From NCBI RefSeq assembly GCF_003298505.1, contig NZ_QNGB01000003.1:163497-227496 (forward strand): a DNA stretch of 64,000 nt. The letters run 5' to 3'. Both the position numbers and the translations under genes were made by a program. The DNA is from Roseovarius sp. TE539. GTDB lineage: Bacteria; Pseudomonadota; Alphaproteobacteria; Rhodobacterales; Rhodobacteraceae. Below the pieces are notes generated by a model. The model ran no database searches and was not told where the DNA came from. It was given only the letters and a program-made list of their open reading frames with translations. Shown piece by piece: positions 45,585 to 54,949 of the stretch; within the stretch, counting starts at the first letter, position 1; each line of letters opens with the position of its first letter.

Positions 45585-46338
45585 TGGTCCCGCCAGGCTG
45601 AGTGTCGATGAATTCCTGGGTGGGCGGATCAGCCTCTCACAGCCGCGCAAGGGGTATCGCGCGGGGATTGATCCGGTTCTTCTTGCTGCGGCTGTGCCGG
45701 CACGAACCGGACAAACCGTGCTGGATCTTGGGTGCGGGGCAGGAGCGGCTGCGCTCTGTCTTGCGGCCCGGGTTCCGGGGCTCGATCTGGCCGGACTGGA
45801 GCTGCAACCGTTTTATGCCGATCTTGCCCGCCGGAACGCCAAGCGCAACGACATCGCGATGGAGGTTGTCACCGGCGATCTGGCGGAGATGCCGCAAGTG
45901 CTCAAACAGCGTCGATTCGATCATGTGGTTGCCAATCCTCCATATCTTGATCGGGCGGCGGGGACCACGGCACATGACGCGGGCCGCGAATCGGCCCTTG
46001 CCGGACCGACGCCATTGCATGACTGGATGTGTGCGGCGGCACGTCGCACCCTGCCTGGCGGTCATGTGAGTGTAATCCAGCGTGCGGAAAGGCTGCCGGA
46101 CCTCATGGCTGCTGTCAGCGCGGCCGGATTGGGCAGCTTCGAGATACTGCCGGTCCTTGCCCGGCGGGGACGGGCGGCCCGGCTGGTTCTGCTGCGGACA
46201 CGCAAGGGCGGACGGGCGGCCCCGAGGCTTCTGGATGCCTGGGTGCTTCACGATGGGGAAACACATGATGGCGATCGGGATGACTATACCGCACAGACCA
46301 CCGCGATCCTGCGCGACGGTGCCGCGCTGCATTTCTGA
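45577..46338 (+). CDS. TrmN6-like SAM-dependent methyltransferase
   Basis: 253 residues. Rossmann methyltransferase: SAM motif VLDLGCGAGAAALCLAARVPG, LELQPFYADLARRNAKRN, and the N6-adenine motif NPPY in HVVANPPYLDR. The N-terminal FLGGRISLSQPRKGYRAGIDPVLLAAAVP is the tRNA1(Val) A37 N6-methyltransferase (YfiC/TrmN6) signature. Substrate therefore probably tRNA adenine, though other N6-methylation targets are possible. ATG 45577 overlaps the DUF2007 stop. Confidence 0.88.
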   Translation: MNDGPARLSVDEFLGGRISLSQPRKGYRAGIDPVLLAAAVPARTGQTVLDLGCGAGAAALCLAARVPGLDLAGLELQPFYADLARRNAKRNDIAMEVVTGDLAEMPQVLKQRRFDHVVANPPYLDRAAGTTAHDAGRESALAGPTPLHDWMCAAARRTLPGGHVSVIQRAERLPDLMAAVSAAGLGSFEILPVLARRGRAARLVLLRTRKGGRAAPRLLDAWVLHDGETHDGDRDDYTAQTTAILRDGAALHF

Positions 46339-46460
46339 TTTTCGGGTCATATGCAATTGGTGGCATTTTTCAGCCGTCGATGCTGCGCATGCAGCGTGAC
46401 AGCGTGACAGTTTTATGATGCAATCATGATGTTCGGATTTCATCAGAGAGGAGACTGTCC

Positions 46461-46631
46461 ATGAACTTGAGTTCGCATATCGAGGAACTGAAGAAGAAAC
46501 ATCATGCGCTCTCGGAAAAGGTGGAAGAAGCGCAACGCTCTCCGGGCTCCAGCGATCTGGAAATCGCCGAGCTGAAGAAGCAGAAACTGCGACTCAAGGA
46601 AGAAATAGAACGGCTTTCTGTAAACGCCTAG
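46461..46631 (+). CDS. YdcH/DUF465 family small protein
   Basis: 56 residues, almost wholly charged alpha-helix with heptad-like spacing (HIEELKKKHHALSEKVEEAQ, then LEIAELKKQKLRLKEEIERL). This is the YdcH/DUF465 pattern, a helical hairpin of unknown function. GAGAGGAG is placed correctly before the ATG. Its stop overlaps the 3' end of the convergent LysR gene by four bases. Confidence 0.85.
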   Translation: MNLSSHIEELKKKHHALSEKVEEAQRSPGSSDLEIAELKKQKLRLKEEIERLSVNA

Positions 46632-47578
46632 GTGATGTGGACATCGTGCGGGTCGATCAGGTCATGATCTGACTCGTGATCCGCGGCCTGCGCGACCTGT
46701 TCAACAAGCCAGTGACGGAACGCGGCGATCTGAGGCCGGGTTTCAGAGCCTCTTGCACATAGAAAACGATAATGCGCCAGTGTCCTGAGCGCCGGGCGGA
46801 ATGGTGCGACCAGGCGCCCCTCGGCCAGGAAACGGGTGGCGAAGCTGACCCGGGCAAGCACGACTCCCGCGCCCGAAAGGGTTGCGTCGATGGCATGATC
46901 GGCCTGGGAAAAACGTTGACCGGTCCAATCCCTGGGGGCAAGGCCGGCGGCACGGAACCATGCAGGCCAGTCGCAGGGCGGATCGAGGAAATCTATGTCC
47001 TCCTGATGGATGAGAGGCGCTGTTGAAAGGGAGGCCCGGGTCGGGTGGCGTCGGGCCATCTCGGGGGTCATCATCGGTGTGACCCAGTCATCCAGCAGCT
47101 TCTCGGAATAGAGTTCGGGCGGGTCAGGCCCGTACCCGAAGCGGATCGCGACATCAACCTCGGTCCGGGTCAGATCGACAAGCCCCAGCCCGGCGCTGAG
47201 CCGCAATTCAATATCCGGATGCGCGCGCGCGAAACTGTATAAACGCGGCGCCAGCCATGTGGCCGTGAAGGCCGGGCCGGCCGTCACAGTAAGCGAGGCA
47301 TGATCGTTCACGCGGTACGCTGCCCTCCAGGCAGCGCCAAGCGCCTCAAACCCGTCCTTGGTTCCGGGGGCAAGCACGCGGCCGGCCTCGGTCAGTCGAA
47401 CCGAACGGTTGCCCCTGACGAACAGGGGCGCCCCGAGATGTTCCTCAAGGGACTTGATCTGGAATGACAGCGCGGCCGGCGTGACATTGAGTTCCGCCGC
47501 AGCATTCTGGAACGACATGTGGCGCGCAGCGGTTTCAAAGGCCCGGAGTGCGGTGAGAGGCGGCATGCGTTTCGACAT
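46628..47578 (-). CDS. LysR-family regulator, GcvA-like
   Basis: 316 residues. N-terminal winged helix-turn-helix with MPPLTALRAFETAARHMSFQNAAAELNVTPAALSFQIKSLE, the typical GcvA-subgroup start, then a periplasmic-binding-fold effector domain with RFGYGPDPPELYSEKLLDD. Divergent from the 40-residue gene at 47687, its likely target. Effector unknown. Confidence 0.9.
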   Translation of the reverse strand: MSKRMPPLTALRAFETAARHMSFQNAAAELNVTPAALSFQIKSLEEHLGAPLFVRGNRSVRLTEAGRVLAPGTKDGFEALGAAWRAAYRVNDHASLTVTAGPAFTATWLAPRLYSFARAHPDIELRLSAGLGLVDLTRTEVDVAIRFGYGPDPPELYSEKLLDDWVTPMMTPEMARRHPTRASLSTAPLIHQEDIDFLDPPCDWPAWFRAAGLAPRDWTGQRFSQADHAIDATLSGAGVVLARVSFATRFLAEGRLVAPFRPALRTLAHYRFLCARGSETRPQIAAFRHWLVEQVAQAADHESDHDLIDPHDVHIT

Positions 47579-47686
47579 TTCGGTTAAGTATCACTTGAGT
47601 GAAGGGTAAGAAAGTCTCGTTTGTTCGGGCGCACGGGCAAGCGCATATTGAGATCGGAAATGATGATGCCGTCAAGGAGATTCACG

Positions 47687-47809
47687 ATGATCGAAGCCCC
47701 CGCGACACCCCGCACCCGTGCCGCCTATGCCGCTGCTCATGCTGCACGTGGAAAAGCATTCGGACGGTTATGGCGCCGCGTCATTTCGGGGGTATCCCCC
47801 GGAAGATGA
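47687..47809 (+). CDS. 40-residue basic small protein
   Basis: Product: MIEAPATPRTRAAYAAAHAA then RGKAFGRLWRRVISGVSPGR. A near-perfect AAGGAG lies eight bases before the ATG and a strong terminator follows, so this is probably a real transcript unit. The helix-forming, Arg-rich pattern (AAHAARGKAFGRLW) resembles small conserved Rhodobacteraceae proteins of unknown role. Divergent from the GcvA-like regulator. Confidence 0.65.
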   Translation: MIEAPATPRTRAAYAAAHAARGKAFGRLWRRVISGVSPGR

Positions 47810-47830
47810 TTGCCCGATGCCGCAATTGAA

Positions 47831-47856
47831 AAGGGCCGGTTCGCGGACCGGCCCTT
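47831..47856. terminator. Bidirectional intrinsic terminator
   Basis: 10-bp stem (47831-47840 with 47847-47856, six-base loop). T-rich tails flank both sides: CGTTT on plus and TTTTC on minus. Ends the 40-residue gene (plus) and phaB (minus). Confidence 0.85.
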
Positions 47857-47881
47857 CGTTTCCGCCTGATCGTCGACTTTT

Positions 47882-48604
47882 TCAGACGAAGAACTGCCCG
47901 CCATTGGCGGAAATGGTGGAGCCGTTGATGAAACTCGCGTCATCCGAGGCAAGGAAAGTGACGCAGCGCGCGATTTCCTCGGGTTCGCCAAGGCGGCCGG
48001 CCGGGATCATGCCAATGATCGCCTCACGCACCTTTTCGGGCACCGCCATCACCATCTCGGTGGCGATATATCCCGGGCAGATGGCGTTGGCGGTGATGCC
48101 CTTGGCCGCCCCTTCCTGGGCAAGTGTCTTGACGATACCCAGATCACCGGCCTTCGTGGCGGCATAGTTGGCTTGTGCGAACTGGCCCTTCTGGCCGTTG
48201 ATCGAGGAGATGACCACGATCCGGCCGAAACCCCGTTCGCGCATACCGGGCCAGACCGGATGAATTGTATTGAAAACGCCGGTGAGGTTTGTGTCGATCA
48301 CTTCGGTCCACTGCTCGGGGGTCATCTTGTGGAAAGGCGCATCACGGGTGATTCCGGCATTCGCCACGACCACGTCGACGGGTCCGAGATCCGCCTCGAC
48401 CTGTTCGATCCCGGCCTTGGATTGGGCGTAATCGGCGACGTTCCATTTGTATGTCTTGATGCCGGTTTCCTCGGTGAAGGCGGCGGCCTTCTCGTCATTG
48501 CCGGCATAAGTTGCTGCAACATCGTAGCCCTCCGCCTTGAGCGCCTTCGAGATTGCCGCGCCTATGCCGCGGCTGCCACCGGTGACGAGTGCGGTTCTTG
48601 CCAT
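47882..48604 (-). CDS. phaB: Acetoacetyl-CoA reductase
   Basis: 240 residues. NADPH-dependent short-chain dehydrogenase that makes (R)-3-hydroxybutyryl-CoA for polyhydroxybutyrate. Cofactor motif TGGSRGIGAAIS; NAGITRD; catalytic Ser-Tyr-Lys in VISSINGQKGQFAQANYAATKAG; VCPGYIATEMV-like block (AICPGYIATEMV). Located after phaA in the same direction; the synthase PhaC is not in the window. Confidence 0.95.
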   Translation of the reverse strand: MARTALVTGGSRGIGAAISKALKAEGYDVAATYAGNDEKAAAFTEETGIKTYKWNVADYAQSKAGIEQVEADLGPVDVVVANAGITRDAPFHKMTPEQWTEVIDTNLTGVFNTIHPVWPGMRERGFGRIVVISSINGQKGQFAQANYAATKAGDLGIVKTLAQEGAAKGITANAICPGYIATEMVMAVPEKVREAIIGMIPAGRLGEPEEIARCVTFLASDDASFINGSTISANGGQFFV

Positions 48605-48730
48605 GTCAATTCTCCTGTCATCTTGTTGCGTCGACGGCGATCGCCGACTGGCTCAGTAATGCTGTTACTATTTCATGAATGGTCGGGCAATATTATTGCG
48701 CGCCGGAATCGTCAGGTCGGGCAAGAAATC

Positions 48731-48752
48731 GGGGCGTCGGTCACGACGCCCC
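48731..48752 (-). terminator. Weak terminator after phaA
   Basis: 9-bp stem GGGGCGTCG (48731-48739 with 48744-48752, four-base loop), followed on the minus strand by ATTTCTT. Lies 33 bases after the phaA stop, so phaB may be partly uncoupled from phaA. Confidence 0.6.
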
Positions 48753-48785
48753 ACCGATCCCGCAGCGTTGCGGCGCTGCTGTGGC

Positions 48786-49961
48786 TCATCCGCGCTCCAG
48801 GCACATCGCCACGCCCATGCCACCGCCGATGCACAGGGTGGCCAGCCCGCGCTTGACATCGCGCCGCCGCATTTCGAAAAGGAGGGTGTTGAGAACGCGC
48901 GCACCGCTGGCGCCGATCGGATGGCCTATGGCGATGGCGCCACCGTTGACGTTCACGATATCCGGGTTCCATCCCATGTCCTTGTTGACCGCGCAGGCCT
49001 GCGCGGCGAAGGCTTCGTTGGCTTCGACGAGGTCAAGGTCATCGACCGACCAACCGGCCTTTTCCAGGGCCTTGCGGCTTGCTTGGATCGGCCCCACGCC
49101 CATGATCGAGGGGTCAAGGCCCGCGGTGGCGTAGGAGGCAATGCGCGCCAACGGCTCAATGCCGCGTTTCTCGGCCTGATCCGCGCTCATCAGTAGGGTG
49201 GCCGCGGCGCCGTCATTGAGGCCCGAGGCGTTCGCCGCCGTCACCGACCCATCCTTGGTGAAAGCCGCGCGCATCTTCTGCATGGCTTCCAGGGTCGCGC
49301 CGTGGCGGATGTATTCGTCCTTGTCGACGACGATATCGCCCTTGCGGGTCTTGACAGTAAACGGAACCACCTCGTCGTCGAATTTGCCGGCCTTCTGGGC
49401 GGCTTCCGCCTTGTTCTGGCTGGCAACCGCGAATTCATCCTGCTGTTCACGTCCGATCTGCCATTTCTCGGCGACGTTTTCTGCGGTCTGGCCCATGTGA
49501 TAGCCGTTGAAGGCGTCCCAGAGGCCATCGCGGATCATCGTATCAATATACTTCATGTCGCCCATCTTGTGTCCGGCACGCAGATGCGCGGCGTGGGGGC
49601 TCAGTGTCATGCTTTCCTGGCCGCCCGCTGCCACGATATCGGCATCGCCAAGCTGGATATGCTGCGCGCCAAGGGCCACGGCCCTGAGGCCCGACCCGCA
49701 AACCTGGTTGATGCCCCAAGCGGCGCTTTCAATGGGCAGTCCCGCATTGACATGAGCCTGACGCGCCGGGTTCTGGCCCTGGGCCGCGGTCAGAACCTGG
49801 CCAAGAATGGTCTCGGAAACTTCGGATTTGTCCACGCCGGCCCGCTCGACGACGGCTTCAAGGACCGCCGCACCAAGGTCATGCGCCGGTGTTGTTGCGA
49901 ATGCACCGCCAAAAGATCCGACGGCCGTCCGGCCCGCCGATGCGATTACTACGTTGGTCAT
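48786..49961 (-). CDS. phaA: Acetyl-CoA C-acetyltransferase (beta-ketothiolase)
   Basis: 391 residues. Condenses two acetyl-CoA to acetoacetyl-CoA. Nucleophile Cys88 in [22 protein letters not shown], the His in [18 protein letters not shown], and the second catalytic Cys in [12 protein letters not shown]. Standard full-length thiolase; with phaB it supplies PHB monomer. Confidence 0.95.
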   Translation of the reverse strand: MTNVVIASAGRTAVGSFGGAFATTPAHDLGAAVLEAVVERAGVDKSEVSETILGQVLTAAQGQNPARQAHVNAGLPIESAAWGINQVCGSGLRAVALGAQHIQLGDADIVAAGGQESMTLSPHAAHLRAGHKMGDMKYIDTMIRDGLWDAFNGYHMGQTAENVAEKWQIGREQQDEFAVASQNKAEAAQKAGKFDDEVVPFTVKTRKGDIVVDKDEYIRHGATLEAMQKMRAAFTKDGSVTAANASGLNDGAAATLLMSADQAEKRGIEPLARIASYATAGLDPSIMGVGPIQASRKALEKAGWSVDDLDLVEANEAFAAQACAVNKDMGWNPDIVNVNGGAIAIGHPIGASGARVLNTLLFEMRRRDVKRGLATLCIGGGMGVAMCLERG

Positions 49962-50115
49962 GGTATCTCCTCCACAAGATTTCCGGGCCGGGATGGGGCG
50001 TACAAGATTTGCATGCCCGGAATGCCCCCCTTACCTTTGCCGGACGCATAGCAGAAATGCTGCAGCGCGGCAATGGGGCGAAGATCACAACTCCGGGTTT
50101 GGCGCGCCGGTCCGC

Positions 50116-50961
50116 TCAGGCCCGGATCCGCCGCGCGGAATCTGACATCCAGTCCGGGTTGACGGTCGGAGCTGCGAAATAATAGCCCTGCATGCAGTCG
50201 ATCCCCGCGTTGGTGAGGTGGGCGGCATCGTCGGCCCGTTCAACGCTTTCGGCCACGCAAAGCATGTCGAACTGCCGTGCAATCGCCATGAGAGCCCCGG
50301 TGAGCACCTGATTGTCGGGGTCCGCGGCAATGCCGCGGATGAACTGACCGTCGATCTTGAGAATATCGAAGTAGAAGTCACGAAGGTACCGGAACGACGT
50401 GTTGCCGGCTCCGAAATCGTCCAGTGCGAAACAGATACCCCTCCTCTGAAGGTCTTTCATGAAACCAGTCACCAGTTCCGGCACCAGCATGGCCGAGCTT
50501 TCGGTGATCTCGAGAATCAGTCTTTCGCCAACGGTCGGATCGGCATCAAGACCCCGGCGCAGTATCCGCATCCATCGCGCATACCCGATGGAGCGTGCCG
50601 ACATGTTCACCGACAGGCGCAGGCCGGGGTGGTCCGCCAGCGTTCTCAACCCCTTTTCAAGCGCCAGGCAATCGATCACGCGACCGGTTTCGAGGTTTTC
50701 AACCGAGTCGATGAAATCGCGTGCGGGAATGATGCGCCCGGTGCTGTCGAGCACCCGGATCAGCCCCTCGTGAAAGGCAGTGCGCCCCGTGTGTCCGGCT
50801 GCGACCACAGGCTGAAAGGCCAGCATCACCTCGCCATGGCGGACAGCCGCTTCCACCATTTCGATGACGGAGTCGTCGCGCCGTGTGAGGGCGGCGTTGA
50901 GAGGGCTGTCCTGCCCGGCCGGGATATCCGCCCATTTTCGCCTGCGCTGCTGGCCCATCAT
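50116..50961 (-). CDS. EAL-domain cyclic-di-GMP phosphodiesterase-like protein
   Basis: 281 residues, a single EAL domain with no GGDEF or membrane part. The signature Glu-x-Leu is E65-G-L (FHEGLIRV, an EGL variant). Other metal/catalytic residues look present: Asn in LSVNMSARS, Glu in LEITESS, DDFGAGNTSFRYL, Lys in LKIDGQFI, Glu in VAESVE and the terminal QGYYFAAP. Likely hydrolyses or senses cyclic-di-GMP. Stand-alone transcription. Confidence 0.88.
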   Translation of the reverse strand: MMGQQRRRKWADIPAGQDSPLNAALTRRDDSVIEMVEAAVRHGEVMLAFQPVVAAGHTGRTAFHEGLIRVLDSTGRIIPARDFIDSVENLETGRVIDCLALEKGLRTLADHPGLRLSVNMSARSIGYARWMRILRRGLDADPTVGERLILEITESSAMLVPELVTGFMKDLQRRGICFALDDFGAGNTSFRYLRDFYFDILKIDGQFIRGIAADPDNQVLTGALMAIARQFDMLCVAESVERADDAAHLTNAGIDCMQGYYFAAPTVNPDWMSDSARRIRA

Positions 50962-51059
50962 ACCCTCCGTGAGTGATGGCGGAGGGTGACTCGGGCAGGC
51001 TAATGAGTGATTAATCCTAGAAATTGAACGATCCGGCTGCGGTCAGAAAGGGCTGATGG

Positions 51060-51629
51060 ATGGAAAGATGCGGATGGGTGGGACAGGACCCCGTTTACGA
51101 GGCCTATCACGATATGGAATGGGGCGTGCCCGAACATGACAGCAGGGCGTTGTGGGAAAAGCTGGTTCTCGACGGGTTTCAGGCCGGGCTGAGCTGGATC
51201 ACGATCCTGCGCAAACGCGACAATTTCCGCGCCGCTTTCTCCGGCTTCGATCCGAACGCCGTCGCCGGCTGGGGCGAAGCCGAGGTCGCCCGTCTGCTGA
51301 ACGATCCCGGCATCGTCAGGCATCGAGGCAAGATCGAGGCCACGATCGGAAACGCGCGGGCCTGGCAACGCATCGAGGCCAGCCGGGGCTTCGACGAATT
51401 CCTGTGGCGTTACGTGGACGGAAAGCCGGTGCAGAACCGATTTGCCACGCTGGCCGAGGTGCCCGCCCGGACAGCCTTGTCGGCGCGCATCTCGAAGGAT
51501 CTGCGCGCCGAGGGGTTCCGGTTCTGCGGGCCGACCATCGTTTACGCATTCATGCAGGCCGTCGGGATGGTCAACGATCATCTCGTGACATGTCCGCGGC
51601 ATGATGCCGTGGCGGCATTGGGACGCTGA
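51060..51629 (+). CDS. tag: DNA-3-methyladenine glycosylase I
   Basis: 189 residues. Removes 3-methyladenine from alkylated DNA. Tag motifs: MERCGWVGQDPVYEAYHDMEWGVP (zinc Cys), FQAGLSWITILRKRDNFRAAF, GFRFCGPTIVYAFMQAVGMVNDHLVTCPRH (the zinc His and Cys at the end). Standard length. Confidence 0.95.
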   Translation: MERCGWVGQDPVYEAYHDMEWGVPEHDSRALWEKLVLDGFQAGLSWITILRKRDNFRAAFSGFDPNAVAGWGEAEVARLLNDPGIVRHRGKIEATIGNARAWQRIEASRGFDEFLWRYVDGKPVQNRFATLAEVPARTALSARISKDLRAEGFRFCGPTIVYAFMQAVGMVNDHLVTCPRHDAVAALGR

Positions 51630-51695
51630 TCCGGCGGGAGGCGTCATGCCCTTTCCCGTCTGCCTTGAACGGCCGCTCAACCCGCCCGATGGGAA

Positions 51696-51717
51696 CCCCG
51701 CCCGGCACGGGCGGGGC
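51696..51717. terminator. GC-rich hairpin between tag and glutaredoxin
   Basis: Inverted repeat CCCCGCCCG / CGGGCGGGG with a short loop in the convergent gap. It lacks a good T-tract, so it is a weak terminator at best. Confidence 0.45.
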
Positions 51718-51725
51718 GCAGGCGC

Positions 51726-51962
51726 TCAGGCATTGAGGTGTTCACGCAGATCCTGTTCATTGCCAAGGTAGTCACCGTTGGCAAAGACCTGAGGGATGGT
51801 CTTGGATTGCGGCAGCCTCTCGCGCAGTTCCAACATGACCTCCGGGTCGCTCACGTCCCGCTCGGCGAAGGGCAGGCCGCGGGCGCGAAGCAACTCCTTT
51901 GCCGCCTCGCAGTGGCGACAGCCCGGCCCGGTGAATATCTCGATATCGCTCAGTTCCGGCAT
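51726..51962 (-). CDS. Glutaredoxin (GrxC type)
   Basis: 78 residues. Dithiol active site CRHC (Cys15, Cys18), TIPQVFANGDYLGNEQDL with the cis-Pro and the GSH-binding Gly region. Cytoplasmic glutathione-dependent thiol reductase. In line with the AhpD-like gene nine bases upstream. Confidence 0.92.
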   Translation of the reverse strand: MPELSDIEIFTGPGCRHCEAAKELLRARGLPFAERDVSDPEVMLELRERLPQSKTIPQVFANGDYLGNEQDLREHLNA

Positions 51963-51971
51963 GTCGCCCCC

Positions 51972-52541
51972 TCAGTGATTGATGGACAATTGCGGAGTGA
52001 CGCCATCGAACATCGGTTCCAGCTTAACGCCGAGCGCATCTCCGAACTTCGAGACAGCAATGTAGGTGGTGATGACAAAGGCGGCATCGACGATTTCCGG
52101 TTCAGTCCAGTTCGCGTGCAGCCGCTCCCAGAGCGATTTCGAGACCCGGTTGGCGTCCTCCCCGATCTGGACGCAGAAATCCAGCAGGGCCTTTTCACCT
52201 TCGGTGAAATGAGGGCTGTCGCGGTACTTCACACCGTCGATATCGGCGACCTTCTCGGCGGGGATGCCCAGCATGTCACAAAGGCGCTCATGCTGGACAA
52301 CGCAATACTGGCAGTCATTGCCCTGGGTCGCCTTGAGGATCAGCAGCTCCTTGGTGTTCCAGTCCAGCACACCGTCCTTGAGGATCGCCATGATCGTTTC
52401 GGTGAAGACGCGCCCGTATTCAGGCTGGTGTCCGAAAACCTTGAAGATGTTCAGCAGCGCCTGGAACCTTTCCTCGGCGGCATCATAAAATTCGGCCGTT
52501 TCCGGCCCGGCCTCTTCTCTTTCCACATATGAAACACTCAT
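51972..52541 (-). CDS. Carboxymuconolactone decarboxylase/AhpD-like protein
   Basis: 189 residues. AhpD-type CxxC-H motif in GNDCQYCVVQHE (Cys77, Cys80, His84) on an all-helical fold, suggesting a thiol-based peroxidase or reductase rather than a lactone decarboxylase. Flanked by a glutaredoxin gene downstream and a TetR gene upstream in the same direction, so it may belong to a small thiol-redox unit controlled by the TetR protein (inference). Confidence 0.85.
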   Translation of the reverse strand: MSVSYVEREEAGPETAEFYDAAEERFQALLNIFKVFGHQPEYGRVFTETIMAILKDGVLDWNTKELLILKATQGNDCQYCVVQHERLCDMLGIPAEKVADIDGVKYRDSPHFTEGEKALLDFCVQIGEDANRVSKSLWERLHANWTEPEIVDAAFVITTYIAVSKFGDALGVKLEPMFDGVTPQLSINH

Positions 52542-52590
52542 CTTTTCCTCCCTGGGTTTTGAACGACCATTCCAAAATGGTCAAATGAAG

Positions 52591-53169
52591 TCAGTCCAGC
52601 ATCAGTCGTGCCTGTGCAATCAGGGCTGGCAGGGTGTCCTTGCCGGGCGGGCCGCCCCGCATCAGAACCCGCAGCCCCAGAAACAGCCCGAGTAGCGCGC
52701 TCGCGGTGTCGGTGGCCGAAAGGTCTGCCCGGATCGACCCTTCGGCCTGGGCCGCTTCGATCCGGTCTCGAAAGAAATCCTCCACCGCCTGCAGCGCATC
52801 TGAAACAAAGGCGCCGACCTGCGCGTCATGCGGGGAAACTTCCAGCGCCGTGTTGACCAGAAGGCATCCCCCCGGCGCATCCACCGGCGGGTGCGCCGCC
52901 GTCTCGAAGGCCGCGATGATTGCGTCCCTCGGCGCGTGCTTCAGGGCCACAGTCTCAAGGAACTCGTGGCGGTGCTTGCGATCGTAATGACGCAGTGCGC
53001 CAAGGAACAATCCCCGCTTGTCTTCGAAGCCGGCATAGATGCTGCCGCGATTGATGCCCGTGACAGCCACCAGGTCCGACATCGACGTCGCCCTGTATCC
53101 CCGTGCCCAGAAGGCGCGCATGGCGCGGTCCAGAACTTCTGTTTCGTTGTAGGATTTTTCCCAGGGCAT
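52591..53169 (-). CDS. TetR-family regulator
   Basis: 192 residues. N-terminal helix-turn-helix (about 10-55: [44 protein letters not shown]) and a ligand domain with [16 protein letters not shown], as in the AcuR/YxaF-like subgroup. The start is set at ATG 53169 (MPWEKSYN); an extended frame reaches 53205. Probably controls the AhpD-like and glutaredoxin genes 49 bases downstream. Confidence 0.88.
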   Translation of the reverse strand: MPWEKSYNETEVLDRAMRAFWARGYRATSMSDLVAVTGINRGSIYAGFEDKRGLFLGALRHYDRKHRHEFLETVALKHAPRDAIIAAFETAAHPPVDAPGGCLLVNTALEVSPHDAQVGAFVSDALQAVEDFFRDRIEAAQAEGSIRADLSATDTASALLGLFLGLRVLMRGGPPGKDTLPALIAQARLMLD

Positions 53170-53311
53170 GCGGTTCACACTGTTCGTTCCCTTTCGATCA
53201 TGCACGTCTGGAACGGTTGGTCAAATAAAATTTCCTCTGGTACCGTGCCGGATCCGTGGCGTTGCCTGCGTTGGCTTGCCAGCAGAAAGCCGCCGGGCTA
53301 AGCGTCCGTGC

Positions 53312-54088
53312 ATGCCCCGCTATGCCCTCAAGGTCGAGTATCATGGTGCGCCGTTCGCCGGTTGGCAGCGCCAGCGCGATCAGCCCTCGGTCCAGGCTGC
53401 GGTCGAGTCGGCGCTGGCGCGACTGGAACCGGGTCCGCACGGCATTGGCGCAGCGGGTCGCACCGACGCCGGTGTACATGCGCTTGCTCAGGTGGCTCAT
53501 TGCGACCTGGCCAAGAACTGGACACCCTTCCGCCTGTCGGAGGCGCTCAACCATCACCTCAAGCCCGATCCGGTGGCCATCACGGACTGTGCGCAAGTAG
53601 CACCGGACTGGCATGCGCGGTTCTCGGCGCTGGAGCGGCGTTACCTGTTTCGTTTGCTGATGCGCCGCGCGCCGGCCACCCACATGCGTGGCCTCGTCTG
53701 GCAGGTGCCACGGACGCTGGATGTGGCTGCCATGCGGTCCGCGGCCCGCCATTTGGTGGGGCATCATGATTTCACCACCTTCCGGTCGTCGATCTGCCAG
53801 GCCGCGAGCCCGATGAAGACCCTTGATGCGCTGGACATCACGGAGACCGAAACCCTGGCCGGCCGCGAACTGCATTTCCGCCTGAGGGCGCGGTCCTTCC
53901 TGCACAACCAGGTGCGCAGTATTGTCGGCACTCTGGAACGTGTGGGTGCGGGTGCATGGACCCCCCAAGACGTGAAGTCGGCGCTTGCAGCGCGCGATCG
54001 GTCGGCGTGCGGGCCGGTTTGTCCGCCGCAGGGGCTGTACCTCGCCGGAGTTTGTTACGATCCCGACCCGTTTGCCCGAGACGTGTGA
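53312..54088 (+). CDS. truA: tRNA pseudouridine(38-40) synthase
   Basis: 258 residues. Catalytic Asp52 in [49 protein letters not shown]. Modifies the anticodon arm of many tRNAs. ATG 53312 gives the normal N-terminus ([21 protein letters not shown]). Last core gene before the tRNA and the accessory region. Confidence 0.95.
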   Translation: MPRYALKVEYHGAPFAGWQRQRDQPSVQAAVESALARLEPGPHGIGAAGRTDAGVHALAQVAHCDLAKNWTPFRLSEALNHHLKPDPVAITDCAQVAPDWHARFSALERRYLFRLLMRRAPATHMRGLVWQVPRTLDVAAMRSAARHLVGHHDFTTFRSSICQAASPMKTLDALDITETETLAGRELHFRLRARSFLHNQVRSIVGTLERVGAGAWTPQDVKSALAARDRSACGPVCPPQGLYLAGVCYDPDPFARDV

Positions 54089-54138
54089 ATTTGGTCTTTG
54101 ATCTTGGCGGCCGGCGCGGGTAAAGCTTTGCGCCGCGC

Positions 54139-54215
54139 GGTCCCGTAGCTCAACCGGATAGAGCAGCTGACTTCTAATCAGCAGGTTGGGGGTTCGAGTC
54201 CTCCCGGGATCGCCA
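54139..54215 (+). tRNA. tRNA-Arg (anticodon TCT)
   Basis: 77 bases including encoded CCA. Acceptor stem 54139-54145 pairs with 54205-54211; D arm TAGCTCAACCGGATAGAGCA; anticodon stem GCTGA/TCAGC around loop CTTCTAA (anticodon TCT); T loop GGTTCGAGTCC. Its 3' end marks the change from core to accessory DNA, as expected for an integrase attachment site. Confidence 0.95.
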
Positions 54216-54949
54216 ATTAACAAAATTGTGTCGATGGGGCATATGGGTGCGCAAAACGGCGCTTTTTGCTGCACACCGTGTCAAGCGTTAATCGGTATGA
54301 CCGCGCAGAATTGTGACAAAATACTGATACTATTGGGTATTTCAGATGCGCCTCCTCTAAGAGGAAAAACGGTGGCCGTTTTCTGAAAGCCGAAGGTCTG
54401 AGCGTTGCTGCGAGCCTCTCAAGCCAAACCATTCTGTCCTCATGGACTCCTGACATTCAGCGAGTCGGCCGGTGAGGACGAAATTCCATTGGTCGGGGCG
54501 TCATCATCGCTTCAGGTCAAGAGCTACGAAGGCCGAGATGTGCACGACGCGCAGACCGACAGAGGGAGTCGGCCAAGTAAACTGCACCCGTGGCGCGCTC
54601 GAAGACACGAACGGCCCACAGCCGACACTCGAGGCACAGGTTGGCGCCGCGGCGCGGCTTAACCGAACCGTCCAGTCGTGCATTGCGCAGAATTTTCACG
54701 GGTCCGAAAATCGGAGTGCTAGCCTTTTGCCGTTCGCCGTGAGTGCTTTGATGACGCCGCAACAATTGGGGCGATAAGGACGAAGGCCGGACCCGACGTT
54801 CGCTATGCCGGAGGTGAATGGCTGGATCAACGACGATATCCCGCACGACACGAGCGGCCGCGTGCGGCTGCAGCTCTCTCGGAGCAGTGCGCCGTCGCTT
54901 GCTCTTGCAACATCGATCGAGCACGCTGAAGATAGCGGGAGACAGTGCA
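54216..54949. other. Non-coding or decayed DNA beside the tRNA (734 bases)
   Basis: No convincing gene. Frames of 66-147 codons are Arg/Ser/Pro-rich shadows without domain patterns. Composition is more AT-rich near 54216-54420 than the core genes. No integrase and no second copy of the tRNA 3' end were found here. Probably remnant island DNA. Confidence 0.6.

Noticed and set aside
46388..46404. Tandem GCGTGACAGCGTGACAG before the YdcH gene
   Set aside because: Only two copies of eight bases; too short to call a repeat element or binding-site array.
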